From Kineococcus terrestris (GTDB taxonomy: Bacteria > Actinomycetota > Actinomycetes > Actinomycetales > Kineococcaceae), in assembly GCF_041020765.1 (NCBI RefSeq), contig NZ_JBEUEJ010000004.1: DNA of 64,000 nt. One strand, 5' to 3'. The first letter of the stretch is position 1. Every line of letters starts with the position of its first letter. This document shows, one piece after another, positions 52,176 through 59,669 of the stretch. The position numbers and the translations under genes are program-made. Below the pieces are notes generated by a model. The model was given only the letters and a program-made list of their open reading frames with translations. It was not told the origin of the DNA and ran no database searches.

Positions 52176-52669
52176 GCGGCCCCGCCAGGAGCGGGCAGCA
52201 GGAGCTGGAGGTGGTCGCGCGCCGCGTCGGCGACGCCGACCTGGACGCGCTGCTGGCCGAGGCGGTCGCGGAGCTGGCCCGCCGCTACCCGGAGGACACC
52301 GACGCCCTCGAGGAGGTCGAGGGCGCCGGGCTGAAGCCGTCGGCGCGCTACCTCGTGGCGCTGGCCGGCGGCGAGCCCGCCGGGTGCATCGCGCTCGTGC
52401 CCGTCGACGAGGAGCCCGCGGGCGAGCTGGTGGAGATGAAGCGCGTGTACGTGCGCGAGGCCCACCGCGGCCGCGGGGTCGCGCGCGCCCTCGTCGCCGC
52501 CCTCGAGGACGCCGCCCGCGCCGGCGGCGCCCGGCGCGTGCGGCTGGAGACGGGCACCCGCCAGCCGGAGGCGGTGGCCCTGTACGAGCGGCTCGGCTAC
52601 GAGCGCACGCCGAACTTCGGCCCGTGGGCCGACAGCCCCCTCAGCGTCTGCTACGCCCGCGACCTCTAG
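52172..52669 (+). CDS. GNAT-family N-acetyltransferase
   Basis: Predicted 165 aa. The acetyl-CoA site reads VEMKRVYVREAHRGRGVARALV (R/Q-x-x-G-x-G/A), followed by RVRLETGTRQPEAVALYERLGY and an aromatic end. The acceptor is unknown. Being translationally coupled to the exporter (GTGA), it may modify the compound that is exported or act in self-protection; this is inference. Its stop codon overlaps that of the convergent S9 peptidase: the shared four bases CTAG give TAG to both genes. Confidence 0.87.
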   Translation: MSGPARSGQQELEVVARRVGDADLDALLAEAVAELARRYPEDTDALEEVEGAGLKPSARYLVALAGGEPAGCIALVPVDEEPAGELVEMKRVYVREAHRGRGVARALVAALEDAARAGGARRVRLETGTRQPEAVALYERLGYERTPNFGPWADSPLSVCYARDL

Positions 52670-54474
52670 GCGGGCTCCACGGCCGCCGGCAGGTGGCGGC
52701 GGGTGAAGTCCAGCTCGGCGCTCACCTGCCGCACCCGCTCGTCGTCGACGAGGGAGCCGTGCCCGGCGTCGTAGCGGTACACCTCGTGCGGGGCGCCGCG
52801 CGCGGCCAGCCGCGCCAGGTAGTTCTCGATCTGGCGCAGCGGGCAGCGCGGGTCGTTCTCCCCCGCCAGGACGAGGACGGGGGCGCGCACGGCGTCGACG
52901 TGGGTGATCGGCGAGGAGTCCGCGTACTTGTCCGGCACCTGCTCGGGGGACCCGCCGAACAGGGAGCGGTCGAACGCCTTCAGCCCCTCCATCTCGTCCT
53001 CGTAGGCGGCCACGTAGTCGGCGACCGGCACCCCGGCCAGGCCCAGGGCCCAGCGCTGCGGCTGCACGCCCAGCCCCAGCAGCGTCAGGTAGCCGCCCCA
53101 GGAGGCGCCCGCCAGCACCAGGCGGTCCGGGTCGGCGACGCCGGTGGCGACGAGGTGGTCGGCCACGGCCGCCACGTCGGCCAGCTCGGTGTGCCCGACG
53201 CGCTCCTCCAGCGCGTCCCGCCACGCCGACCCGTACCCGGTGGAACCGCGGTAGTTGACCTGCACGACGGCGTACCCGTGGTCCACGAACGCCGACGCCC
53301 ACGCCCGGAAGGCGTCGGTGTCGTGGGCGGTGGGCCCGCCGTGGACCTCCACGACCGTGGGCAGCGGGCCGTCCGCGCCCGCCGGGCGGCGCAGCAGCGC
53401 GTGCACCCGCCCGCCGGGACCGTCGGCCCACACGTCCTCCACGGGCACCGAGGGCGGGGCGGCCGGGCCGGGCGCGCGCAGCAGCACCTCGCCGGACAGC
53501 GTGCGCACCGCGGGCGGCTCGGCCGCCGAGGACCACGTCGTCCACACGTCGCCGTCGGGGCGGGCCGTCACCGAGCCGACGGTCCCGGCGTCCGGGCCGA
53601 CGCGCTCGACGTCGCCGGTGGCCAGGTCGACGCGGTGCAGCAGCGTGCGGGCCTCGTGGTCGACCTGCACGAGCAGGGCGCGGGCGTCGCGCGTCCACTC
53701 CGCGCCCGCCACGTCGCCGGGCACGCCGAGGACCACGGGCGTCTCCTCGCCGGTGAGCACGTCGCGCACCAGCAGCTCGGCGCGCCCGGCGCGCTCGTGC
53801 TCGACCAGCAGCCGCGGGTCGCCGGGCACGGGCGCGAACGCCAGCGGGTGCACACCCCTGCCGGGGCCGTCGGACAGCTCGTCGACCACGGCGCCGTCGG
53901 CGACGGCGAGCACGCGCAGGTCGGGGTGGCGCGAGTCCCCGCGCTCGGAGTGCGACAGGGCCACCCACCGCTCGTCGGGCGACAGGTCGCCCACCCAGGC
54001 GTCCTCGCGGTGCTCGTACAGCCGCCGCGCGCGGGGGGTGCCGCCGGCGTCCTCGACGACCTCCACGCGGGTGCCCCACGACTCGTCGGTGAGGCCGACG
54101 ACGACGAGGCCGCCGCGGCCCAGCGCCAGCCCCGCCGAGTAGGCGGCGGGCAGCCCCAGCGGGTCCTCGACGCCCTCGCCGGGGGACGCGCCGAACGGCT
54201 GGCGCCGCCACACGCCGTGCTCGTCGCCGGCGGTGTCGTCGAACCACCAGACGTGCTCCCCGCGCGGGTCGACCGTCGCGCTGGAGGTGCCCTCGGGGCG
54301 GTCGGTCAGCTGCACCAGCTCCCCGCCCACCTCCCAGGAGTGCACCTCCAGGACGCCCGCCGCGCTGGCCACCACGGCGCAGCGCTGCGGCGCCTCCTCG
54401 GCCCAGTCGGGCAGGCCGACGCGGCCGGCGCGGAAGCGGGCCTCCCAGGCGGGCAGGGTCTGCTCGGTCGTCAC
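52666..54474 (-). CDS. S9-family prolyl oligopeptidase/acyl-aminoacyl peptidase
   Basis: Predicted 602 aa. The N-terminal half (about 30-350) is a beta-propeller of WD-like blades. The C-terminal alpha/beta-hydrolase domain carries VVEVHGGPTAHD, the nucleophile GASWGGY, the Asp in VLAGENDPRCP and the His in DAGHGSLVDD. No signal peptide is seen, so it is cytosolic. It cleaves short or N-blocked peptides. GTG/ATG ambiguity is small: the GTG at 54474 has CACGAT six bases upstream (leaderless type). Convergent overlap with the acetyltransferase by CTAG. Confidence 0.92.
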   Translation of the reverse strand: MTTEQTLPAWEARFRAGRVGLPDWAEEAPQRCAVVASAAGVLEVHSWEVGGELVQLTDRPEGTSSATVDPRGEHVWWFDDTAGDEHGVWRRQPFGASPGEGVEDPLGLPAAYSAGLALGRGGLVVVGLTDESWGTRVEVVEDAGGTPRARRLYEHREDAWVGDLSPDERWVALSHSERGDSRHPDLRVLAVADGAVVDELSDGPGRGVHPLAFAPVPGDPRLLVEHERAGRAELLVRDVLTGEETPVVLGVPGDVAGAEWTRDARALLVQVDHEARTLLHRVDLATGDVERVGPDAGTVGSVTARPDGDVWTTWSSAAEPPAVRTLSGEVLLRAPGPAAPPSVPVEDVWADGPGGRVHALLRRPAGADGPLPTVVEVHGGPTAHDTDAFRAWASAFVDHGYAVVQVNYRGSTGYGSAWRDALEERVGHTELADVAAVADHLVATGVADPDRLVLAGASWGGYLTLLGLGVQPQRWALGLAGVPVADYVAAYEDEMEGLKAFDRSLFGGSPEQVPDKYADSSPITHVDAVRAPVLVLAGENDPRCPLRQIENYLARLAARGAPHEVYRYDAGHGSLVDDERVRQVSAELDFTRRHLPAAVEPA

Positions 54475-54500
54475 CGCGGCATCGTGCCAGGACGCCCGCG

Positions 54501-54526
54501 GGCCCCCGGGAGCTCCCCCGGGGGCC
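54501..54526 (-). terminator. terminator after the CNNM/CBS gene
   Basis: GGCCCCCGGG and CCCGGGGGCC form a 10-bp stem with a 6-nt loop, about 20 bases past the leftward hemolysin-family stop. Confidence 0.55.
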
Positions 54527-54547
54527 GGCGGCTCGCGTCGAGCCCCG

Positions 54548-55633
54548 TCAGGCCCGCGAGCGCCCGACGAGGTCGCGGCTGCCGGGGGCGGCCGCGAACC
54601 CGGCGGTGCCCGAGCGGACCTCGCCCACCAGCTCCTCCAGGACGTCCTCCAGCGCCACGATGCCGCGCAGCGCGCCGTCCTCGCCGACCACGCGGGCCAG
54701 GTGGGCGCCGGTGCCCTGCATGCGCCGCAGCACCGTGCGCAGCGGGTCGCCGGGGCGCACCGTGGCCAGCGGCCGCAGGTAGCGCGAGGGCACGTGCGCG
54801 GCGCGCACCGCGTCGTCGGCGGTCAGGACGTCCTTGACGTGCACGTACCCCGTCAGCGACCCGTCCGCCGCGCGCACCGGGAACCGGGAGAACCCGGTGC
54901 GCCGGGCGACGTCCTCCACGTCGGCGACGCGGACGTCCTCCGGCACCGTCGCCACGGTGGCGATCGGCAGCTCCACGGCGGCGGCCGTGCGGTCGGCGAA
55001 CGTCAGCGCGCCCAGGGCGAGGGCCTCCTCGCCGTCGGCGAGCAGCCCCTCCCGGCGCGACTCGGCCACCAGCCCGGAGACCTCGTCGCGGGTGAAGGCG
55101 CTGGTCACCTCGTCCTTGGGCTGCACGCCGACGGCGCGCAGGACGAGGTTGGCGACCTGGTTCATCGACCAGATCACCGGGTGCAGGACCTTCGCGCACA
55201 CCACGAGCGCCGGGGTCAGGACGAGGGCGACGCGGTCCGGGCCGGCCAGCGCGATGTTCTTGGGGACCATCTCGCCGAGCACGACGTGCAGGAACACCAC
55301 GAGCAGCAGGGCGATCGCGAAGGAGACCGGGTGGACGGCGGCCTCCGGCAGGCCGGCCGCCGCGAACACCGGTTCCAGCTGGTGGGCCACGGCCGGCTCG
55401 CCGATCGCGCCCAGGCCCAGCGAGCACAGCGTGATGCCCAGCTGGGCGCACGCCATCATCAGCGAGACCTCCTCCATGGCGCGCAGGGTCGTGCGCGCGC
55501 TGCGCCGGCCCTCCGCGGCCCGGGCCTCCACCGCGCTGCGACGGGCGGAGACGAGGGAGAACTCCGCGCCCACGAAGAACGCGTTGCCGGCGAGCAGGAC
55601 GACGGCGACGACGATCGCGACGGAGTCGCTCAC
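54548..55633 (-). CDS. CNNM/CBS transmembrane protein (hemolysin C-like), second of pair
   Basis: Predicted 361 aa. A DUF21 (CNNM) membrane domain with four hydrophobic segments (1-160; GNAFFVGAEFSLVSARRS, CAQLGITLCSLGLGAIGEP, FLHVVLGEMVPKNIALAGP) precedes two CBS modules (about 200-330). Unlike its upstream partner it lacks the C-terminal CorC/HlyC domain. CNNM proteins export or sense magnesium. GTG 55633 overlaps the stop of the partner gene (GTGA), so the two are made together and probably form a heteromeric complex. Confidence 0.88.
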   Translation of the reverse strand: MSDSVAIVVAVVLLAGNAFFVGAEFSLVSARRSAVEARAAEGRRSARTTLRAMEEVSLMMACAQLGITLCSLGLGAIGEPAVAHQLEPVFAAAGLPEAAVHPVSFAIALLLVVFLHVVLGEMVPKNIALAGPDRVALVLTPALVVCAKVLHPVIWSMNQVANLVLRAVGVQPKDEVTSAFTRDEVSGLVAESRREGLLADGEEALALGALTFADRTAAAVELPIATVATVPEDVRVADVEDVARRTGFSRFPVRAADGSLTGYVHVKDVLTADDAVRAAHVPSRYLRPLATVRPGDPLRTVLRRMQGTGAHLARVVGEDGALRGIVALEDVLEELVGEVRSGTAGFAAAPGSRDLVGRSRA

Positions 55634-57078
55634 CGCCGCCCCCCGTGGCCGTGGGCGCCGACGCGGACGGCGGCCCCGGGGGCGTCGTCGCGGACGTCGA
55701 GCTCACCGGGCGGGCCCGCGGGCCCGTCCTCGTGCAGGACGTCGACGCGGACCTGGTCCACGCGCAGGCCGTCCAGGGCCTCCACCTCCATCCGCACGGC
55801 CCGCGCGCGCGGGCCGGCGTCCTCGTCGTCGAACGCGGAGCGGACCGTCACGGGCACCTCCACGACGTCGCCCGTGACGGGCAGGCGCCCCAGGTGCAGG
55901 CCGAGCAGGCCGGCGATCGTCTCGTAGTCGTCGTCCTCGGGCAGCGGCACGCCCAGGTGGCGGCTGGCCTCGTCCGGGCGCAGCAGGCCCGACACGAGCC
56001 ACCCGCCGTCGGCGAGGCGGTGCGCCGGGGGGCGCTCGGCGTCGTGCTCGTCGACGACCTCACCGACGATCTCCTCGACGAGGTCCTCGAACGTGACGAC
56101 GCCGGCGAACCCGCCGAACTCGTCGACGACGACCGCCATCTGCAGCGGCGTCCCCTTCAGCGCGTCCAGCAGGGCGTCCAGCTCCATCGTCTCGGGGACC
56201 AGCAGCGGGCGGGCGGCGACCGCGCCCAGCGTCGTGGTGCCGCGCTCGGCGGGGTCGGCGTCCAGGACCTGCCGGGCGTGGACGACGCCCACGACGTCGT
56301 CGGGTCCGGCGTCCACGACGGGGAAGCGCGAGCGGCCCGTGGCGTGGACGGCGGCCAGCAGGTCCAGCAGGGACTCGTCCGCCGACAGCGTGGTGACCCG
56401 CGTGCGCGGCGTCATCGCGTCGTCGGCGCGGCGGGTGCCGAAGGCCAGCGAGCGCTGCACGAGGACGGCGGTCTCCCGCTCCAGGGTGCCCTGCTCGGCC
56501 GAGCGCGCGACCAGCGAGGTCAGCTCGTCGGCGGAGCGGGCCGAGGCCAGCTCCTCCTGCGGCTCGACGCCGAACACGCGGCGCAGGACCGCGTTGGCGC
56601 TGCCGTTGAGGAGCACCAGCAGCGGGCGGGTGGCGGCGGTGAAGCCGCGCATGAACCCCTGCACGGCGGCGCTGGTCTCCAGCGGCCGGGCGATGGCGAG
56701 GTTCTTGGGCACCAGCTCGCCGAAGACCATGGTCAGGCCGGTGGACAGGGCGAACGCCACCGCGTACGAGGCCGTGGCGGCCAGCGCGCCGGGCAGGCCC
56801 GCGGACTCCAGCGGCGGGCGCACGAGGCGCCCGATCGCCGGCTCGGCGAGGAACCCGATGGCCAGGTTGGTGACGGTGATGCCCAGCTGGGCGCCCGACA
56901 GCTGCGTCGAGAGGGTCTTCAGGGCCCGCCGGGTGCCGTCCGCGCCGCGGCGGCCGTCGGCGGCGGCGCGCTCCACGCTGGCGCGGTCGACGGTGAGGAA
57001 GGCGAACTCGGCGGCGACGAACAGGCCGCAGGCGACGACCAGCAGGAGGGCCGCGGCCAGGTACAGGACTTCGGTCAC
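55630..57078 (-). CDS. CNNM/CBS/CorC-HlyC transmembrane protein (magnesium-transport family)
   Basis: Predicted 482 aa. DUF21 membrane domain (1-180; VAAEFAFLTVDRASVERAA, GAQLGITVTNLAIGFLAEP, MVFGELVPKNLAIARP), two CBS modules (about 210-335, ending in VVVDEFGGFAGVVTFEDLVE) and a C-terminal CorC/HlyC domain (about 355-440, WLVSGLLRPDEA). The family is linked to magnesium or cobalt efflux and to membrane integrity. GTG 57078 overlaps the stop of a possible 44-aa leader ORF (57075-57209), and the gene is first of the CNNM pair. Confidence 0.9.
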   Translation of the reverse strand: MTEVLYLAAALLLVVACGLFVAAEFAFLTVDRASVERAAADGRRGADGTRRALKTLSTQLSGAQLGITVTNLAIGFLAEPAIGRLVRPPLESAGLPGALAATASYAVAFALSTGLTMVFGELVPKNLAIARPLETSAAVQGFMRGFTAATRPLLVLLNGSANAVLRRVFGVEPQEELASARSADELTSLVARSAEQGTLERETAVLVQRSLAFGTRRADDAMTPRTRVTTLSADESLLDLLAAVHATGRSRFPVVDAGPDDVVGVVHARQVLDADPAERGTTTLGAVAARPLLVPETMELDALLDALKGTPLQMAVVVDEFGGFAGVVTFEDLVEEIVGEVVDEHDAERPPAHRLADGGWLVSGLLRPDEASRHLGVPLPEDDDYETIAGLLGLHLGRLPVTGDVVEVPVTVRSAFDDEDAGPRARAVRMEVEALDGLRVDQVRVDVLHEDGPAGPPGELDVRDDAPGAAVRVGAHGHGGRR

Positions 57079-57209
57079 GGCGCGCCCCCTCCCCCGGTGC
57101 GTCGGGAGCGGGAGCGCCGGCTACTTGACGGCGGGTCCTCGGGAGTGGCTGACGAGCCGGAGCTCGTCGACGTACTTGACGGGAGGTCGTCGGGGCTGTC
57201 GTCGCGCAC
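57075..57209 (-). CDS. possible 44-aa leader ORF before the CNNM/CorC pair
   Basis: A GTG-started frame of 44 codons ends in TGA that overlaps the start of the next gene (GTGA), the same coupling used by true operon genes here. GGAAGGA lies 11 bases before its GTG. The product is Ser/Pro/Asp-rich (DDLPSSTSTSSGSSATPEDP), then basic. The DNA contains a 10-bp direct repeat (TACTTGACGG at 57122 and 57173) around a GACGAGC/GCTCGTC hairpin. It could be a leader peptide, a small protein, or chance; I recognise no family. Confidence 0.3.
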   Translation of the reverse strand: MRDDSPDDLPSSTSTSSGSSATPEDPPSSSRRSRSRRTGGGGAP

Positions 57210-57315
57210 GGCGGCGGCGGTCCTTCCAGGTGTCGGTCGCGGGGCGGTCCCCGCGGCTGTGGGAACGACGGTAACCGCTGCCGTGTTCCGCGCCCAACCC
57301 CCGGACGGGGGGCCC

Positions 57316-58086
57316 TCAGCCCGCGTCGCGGGCCCGGGGCAGCGGGCGGGGCAGCGCGAAGCGGGTGGTGACGCGGTCGGAGAAGGCCACGTGGTCCGGC
57401 GGGCGCGAGGCCAGGCCGGGGAAGCCGGCGGCGGCCAGCAGCTCGTCGTCCAGGTCGAGGACGTCGGCGCGGCGCAGCGGCCACTCCTCGTGCTCGTTGG
57501 CGATCCACCACGTGCGGCCCGCGCGCACGGTGTGCAGCCCGTACCGGGCGGTGACGAACGTGGCGACGTCGTCGGGGCCGTCGTCGTCGACGAGCTCGGG
57601 GCGCGCCCGCACCACCACGCGGCTGCGCACCGGGCGGGTGGTGGCCCAGCCGACCTCGTCGCCGCGGCGGGCGCGGTGCATCCGCGCGAACCGGTACGGC
57701 AGCCCGAACGCGGTGCGGGCGCCGAGGACGACGGCCAGGCGGTCGGCGTCCAGGCTGCGGAAGACGACCCCCCGCCGGCCGGCCGCGTCCCGCGAGTACA
57801 GGCGCACGTTGGTCTCCAGGAACGTGCCCAGCCACGGCACCGCGGGCAGCCGGCCGAGCCCCGCCCCGCGCAGCGTGAACGGGATGAGCCCCACGTAGGT
57901 GACGCCGTCCAGGACGTCCGGTTCCGTCCCCGGCGGCACGAACGGCGCCGCGAGCGCCGGGTCCACCGCCCAGTGCAGGAACGCCAGCTCGTCCCAGTGC
58001 TGGTGCATCATCACCGGCCCGCGCAGCGGGTCCGCCGCGCGCGGGGGCAGGCGGGGCACGGGCGCGGGCCCGGGGGTCTCGAGCAC
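57316..58086 (-). CDS. DUF2071 (YqjF-type) protein
   Basis: Predicted 256 aa. Typical DUF2071 blocks: MMHQHWDELAFLHWAVDPALAAPFVP, GVTYVGLIPFTLRGAG, FLETNVRLYSRDAAGRRGVVF and GLPYRFARMH, then the late HTVRAGRTWWIANEHEEWPL. The family has an acetoacetate-decarboxylase-like fold and no proven role. GTG 58086 has TAGCCT seven bases upstream (leaderless). The gap of 237 bp to the next gene downstream holds the possible leader ORF. Confidence 0.83.
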   Translation of the reverse strand: MLETPGPAPVPRLPPRAADPLRGPVMMHQHWDELAFLHWAVDPALAAPFVPPGTEPDVLDGVTYVGLIPFTLRGAGLGRLPAVPWLGTFLETNVRLYSRDAAGRRGVVFRSLDADRLAVVLGARTAFGLPYRFARMHRARRGDEVGWATTRPVRSRVVVRARPELVDDDGPDDVATFVTARYGLHTVRAGRTWWIANEHEEWPLRRADVLDLDDELLAAAGFPGLASRPPDHVAFSDRVTTRFALPRPLPRARDAG

Positions 58087-58093
58087 GGCGTCG

Positions 58094-58099
58094 AGGCTA
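58094..58099 (-). promoter_or_regulatory. -10 element of the DUF2071 gene
   Basis: TAGCCT (minus strand) seven bases before GTG 58086. Confidence 0.5.
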
Positions 58100-58137
58100 A
58101 GCCGCCGGACGTGGTCCCGCCCGCGAAGAGGACTCGC

Positions 58138-58431
58138 TCAGCAGTGGTGGCGCGCCTAGTGGACTACCACGGCCCCGTCGACGACCTCATGCACGAGGCG
58201 GTGCTCGACGGTAATCCGCCGCGATTACAGCCCGGAGAGGTCACCCGAGAGCCGCCCCGGCTTGCCGATGCCCTGGCCGGCGTCGCGCCACGGCTCCTCG
58301 ATCATGCGGTTGATCTCCTGCAGCGTCTTCCGGTCCACCGACCGACTGCGGCGCTCGTCTCGATCTGAAGAGGTGATAGCGATTGCCGTACCTCTGCGGG
58401 CGTGGTTGAAGATCAGCGAAGGTGCGATCAC
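58138..58431 (-). pseudogene. broken YoeB/Txe-family toxin gene
   Basis: Read on the minus strand in one frame, 58360-58138 gives RKTLQEINRMIEE, then GIGKPGRLSGDLSGL, stop, SRRITVEHRLVHEVVDGAVV, stop, ARHHC, stop. This follows YoeB: the GIGKPE block, the W-S-R-R-I and EHRLVY strand and the ARYHY end. The Trp before SRRI is now TAA and the codon before ARHHC is TAG. The YoeB N-terminus with its W-x-D-Y region is missing and replaced by unrelated sequence. The catalytic Glu, Arg and final His positions survive, so decay looks fairly recent. No YefM antitoxin remains. Confidence 0.75.
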
Positions 58432-58621
58432 CTGGTTTCGCGCGATGACACTGATGGTGCCCGCTTCTTGACCACAGCTTCCAGCGGGGATCTCGCCAGT
58501 ACTGAGGTGATGCGCTCTCCAGTCGCACAGGCCCAGCCTCGACGCGGATGAGATCTGAGGCCGCAGGCGCCGAACCGATCCCGAATCTCCAGCTCTCAGC
58601 GGAGCTCGCGCTGGTCGATCT
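58432..58621. other. gene-free stretch upstream of the toxin remnant
   Basis: About 190 bp of lower GC content than the backbone with no convincing gene. On the minus strand 58458-58390 reads TISVIARNQVIAPSLIFNHA, vaguely like the helix-turn-helix of IS66-type OrfA proteins, in the same frame as the toxin remnant. I would not call an insertion sequence from this alone. Confidence 0.4.
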
Positions 58622-59200
58622 TTAACCTTCCGCCCGGAACTGTTCGCTCAAGGCGATGTGCGCAAACATCAGCACCGCAATCGCCGAGGTCAGGAGCGCG
58701 CCACCCAACAGGAGGGCGAGCGGCCAAGGAAGTCCCCGCTGGTACAGCTCAGCGACGACCAAGGCGATGACGAAGATCTGACCGAGGACGCCCCAGAGCA
58801 GTGCGATCGACGACGCAGCGAACAGCACGATCTGCCAACGCCACTTCTTGGCGATCCGATCCGAAGCACTGACCACCTGGAAGGCCAGTGGCGACGAGAG
58901 GATGAGGAACGCGAAGAGCGCAGCCACGACGGCGTAGGTGCTGTTCGGCTGCCCCGAGAGGTACTCGCTGTCCTCGCCAGCGGGCAGGAGGGAGGCGGCT
59001 AGGACCGCTGCCGCCAGAGCTCCGAACACAGTGAGATTCGCACCCCACTTCTCGTTGAGCTTCCAGCTGAACTTTTGGTTGCCTGAGAGTCCACCGCTCC
59101 TGCTCGAGTCGTCCTCAATCTTCTTAGCAGCTCCGATAAGAGCCACGAGGACGAGCAGCAAAGCCAAGCCAAAGGGTACGAAGAGCAGGGCGTAGAACAC
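58622..59200 (-). CDS. hypothetical multi-pass membrane protein
   Basis: Predicted 192 aa. Five hydrophobic segments are visible: VFYALLFVPFGLALLLVLV, LTVFGALAAAVLAASLL, YAVVAALFAFLILSS, IVLFAASSIALLWGVLGQIFVIALVV and LALLLGGALLTSAIAVLMF. A polar loop with KKIEDDSSRSGG follows the first. I recognise no family. GTG 59200 has GGAGG eight bases upstream; GTG 59206 is too close to it and the frame to 59509 is open but without features. Its GC content is clearly lower than that of neighbours and it sits next to a toxin remnant, which suggests transfer. Confidence 0.6.
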   Translation of the reverse strand: MFYALLFVPFGLALLLVLVALIGAAKKIEDDSSRSGGLSGNQKFSWKLNEKWGANLTVFGALAAAVLAASLLPAGEDSEYLSGQPNSTYAVVAALFAFLILSSPLAFQVVSASDRIAKKWRWQIVLFAASSIALLWGVLGQIFVIALVVAELYQRGLPWPLALLLGGALLTSAIAVLMFAHIALSEQFRAEG

Positions 59201-59669
59201 TGGCACCGCCTCCGCCGAGAGCGCGAACCACCTCCTGCAAGAGCTGCAGGGTACTTCCCCGCTCTTCAGACTGGAAGCCTCGACGTGCGCACGAGCCGTC
59301 TCGCGGTTCGGACGACCACGTGGCCGGCCGTGCTCTTGCCGACCCCCGTCTTCCCCAGCACCCGGCACGAGCGCGGCAGCAATGACGAGGCCGGCTCGCT
59401 GTGGGCGGGAGGTGGCGCGGACCCTCCACCGCTGGCCCTGAGGGCGGGCGGTGCCACGGCTCGACGGCGGTGTGATTGACGGGGACGCCACAGTCGCACC
59501 CTCGAGCACCCCGAGCGAGGACTGGGCTTACCACGGCGGCTCGGTCGTCCTCGACTTGCTTGACGAGCGCGAGGAGCCGCGCTCAGGCCTCGCTGGCGGT
59601 GATGGCCGGTGGTCCTCCGTCGACCGCGGTGCGGAAGAGGCACGATTCCCCTCCCGAGCACCAGCGTCC
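59201..59669. other. gene-poor stretch with a P-loop fragment
   Basis: About 470 bp without an intact gene. On the minus strand 59362-59324 encodes VLGKTGVGKSTAG, a perfect Walker A motif, continuing for some 20 residues to a stop at 59266. There is nothing before it that looks like an ATPase, so it may be a truncated gene end or chance. The plus-strand frame is its antisense. Confidence 0.4.

Noticed and set aside
55364..55375. GAAC-ACCG-GTTC, a LexA-box-like palindrome
   Set aside because: It lies inside the coding region of a CNNM gene, far from any start, and is explained by codons.
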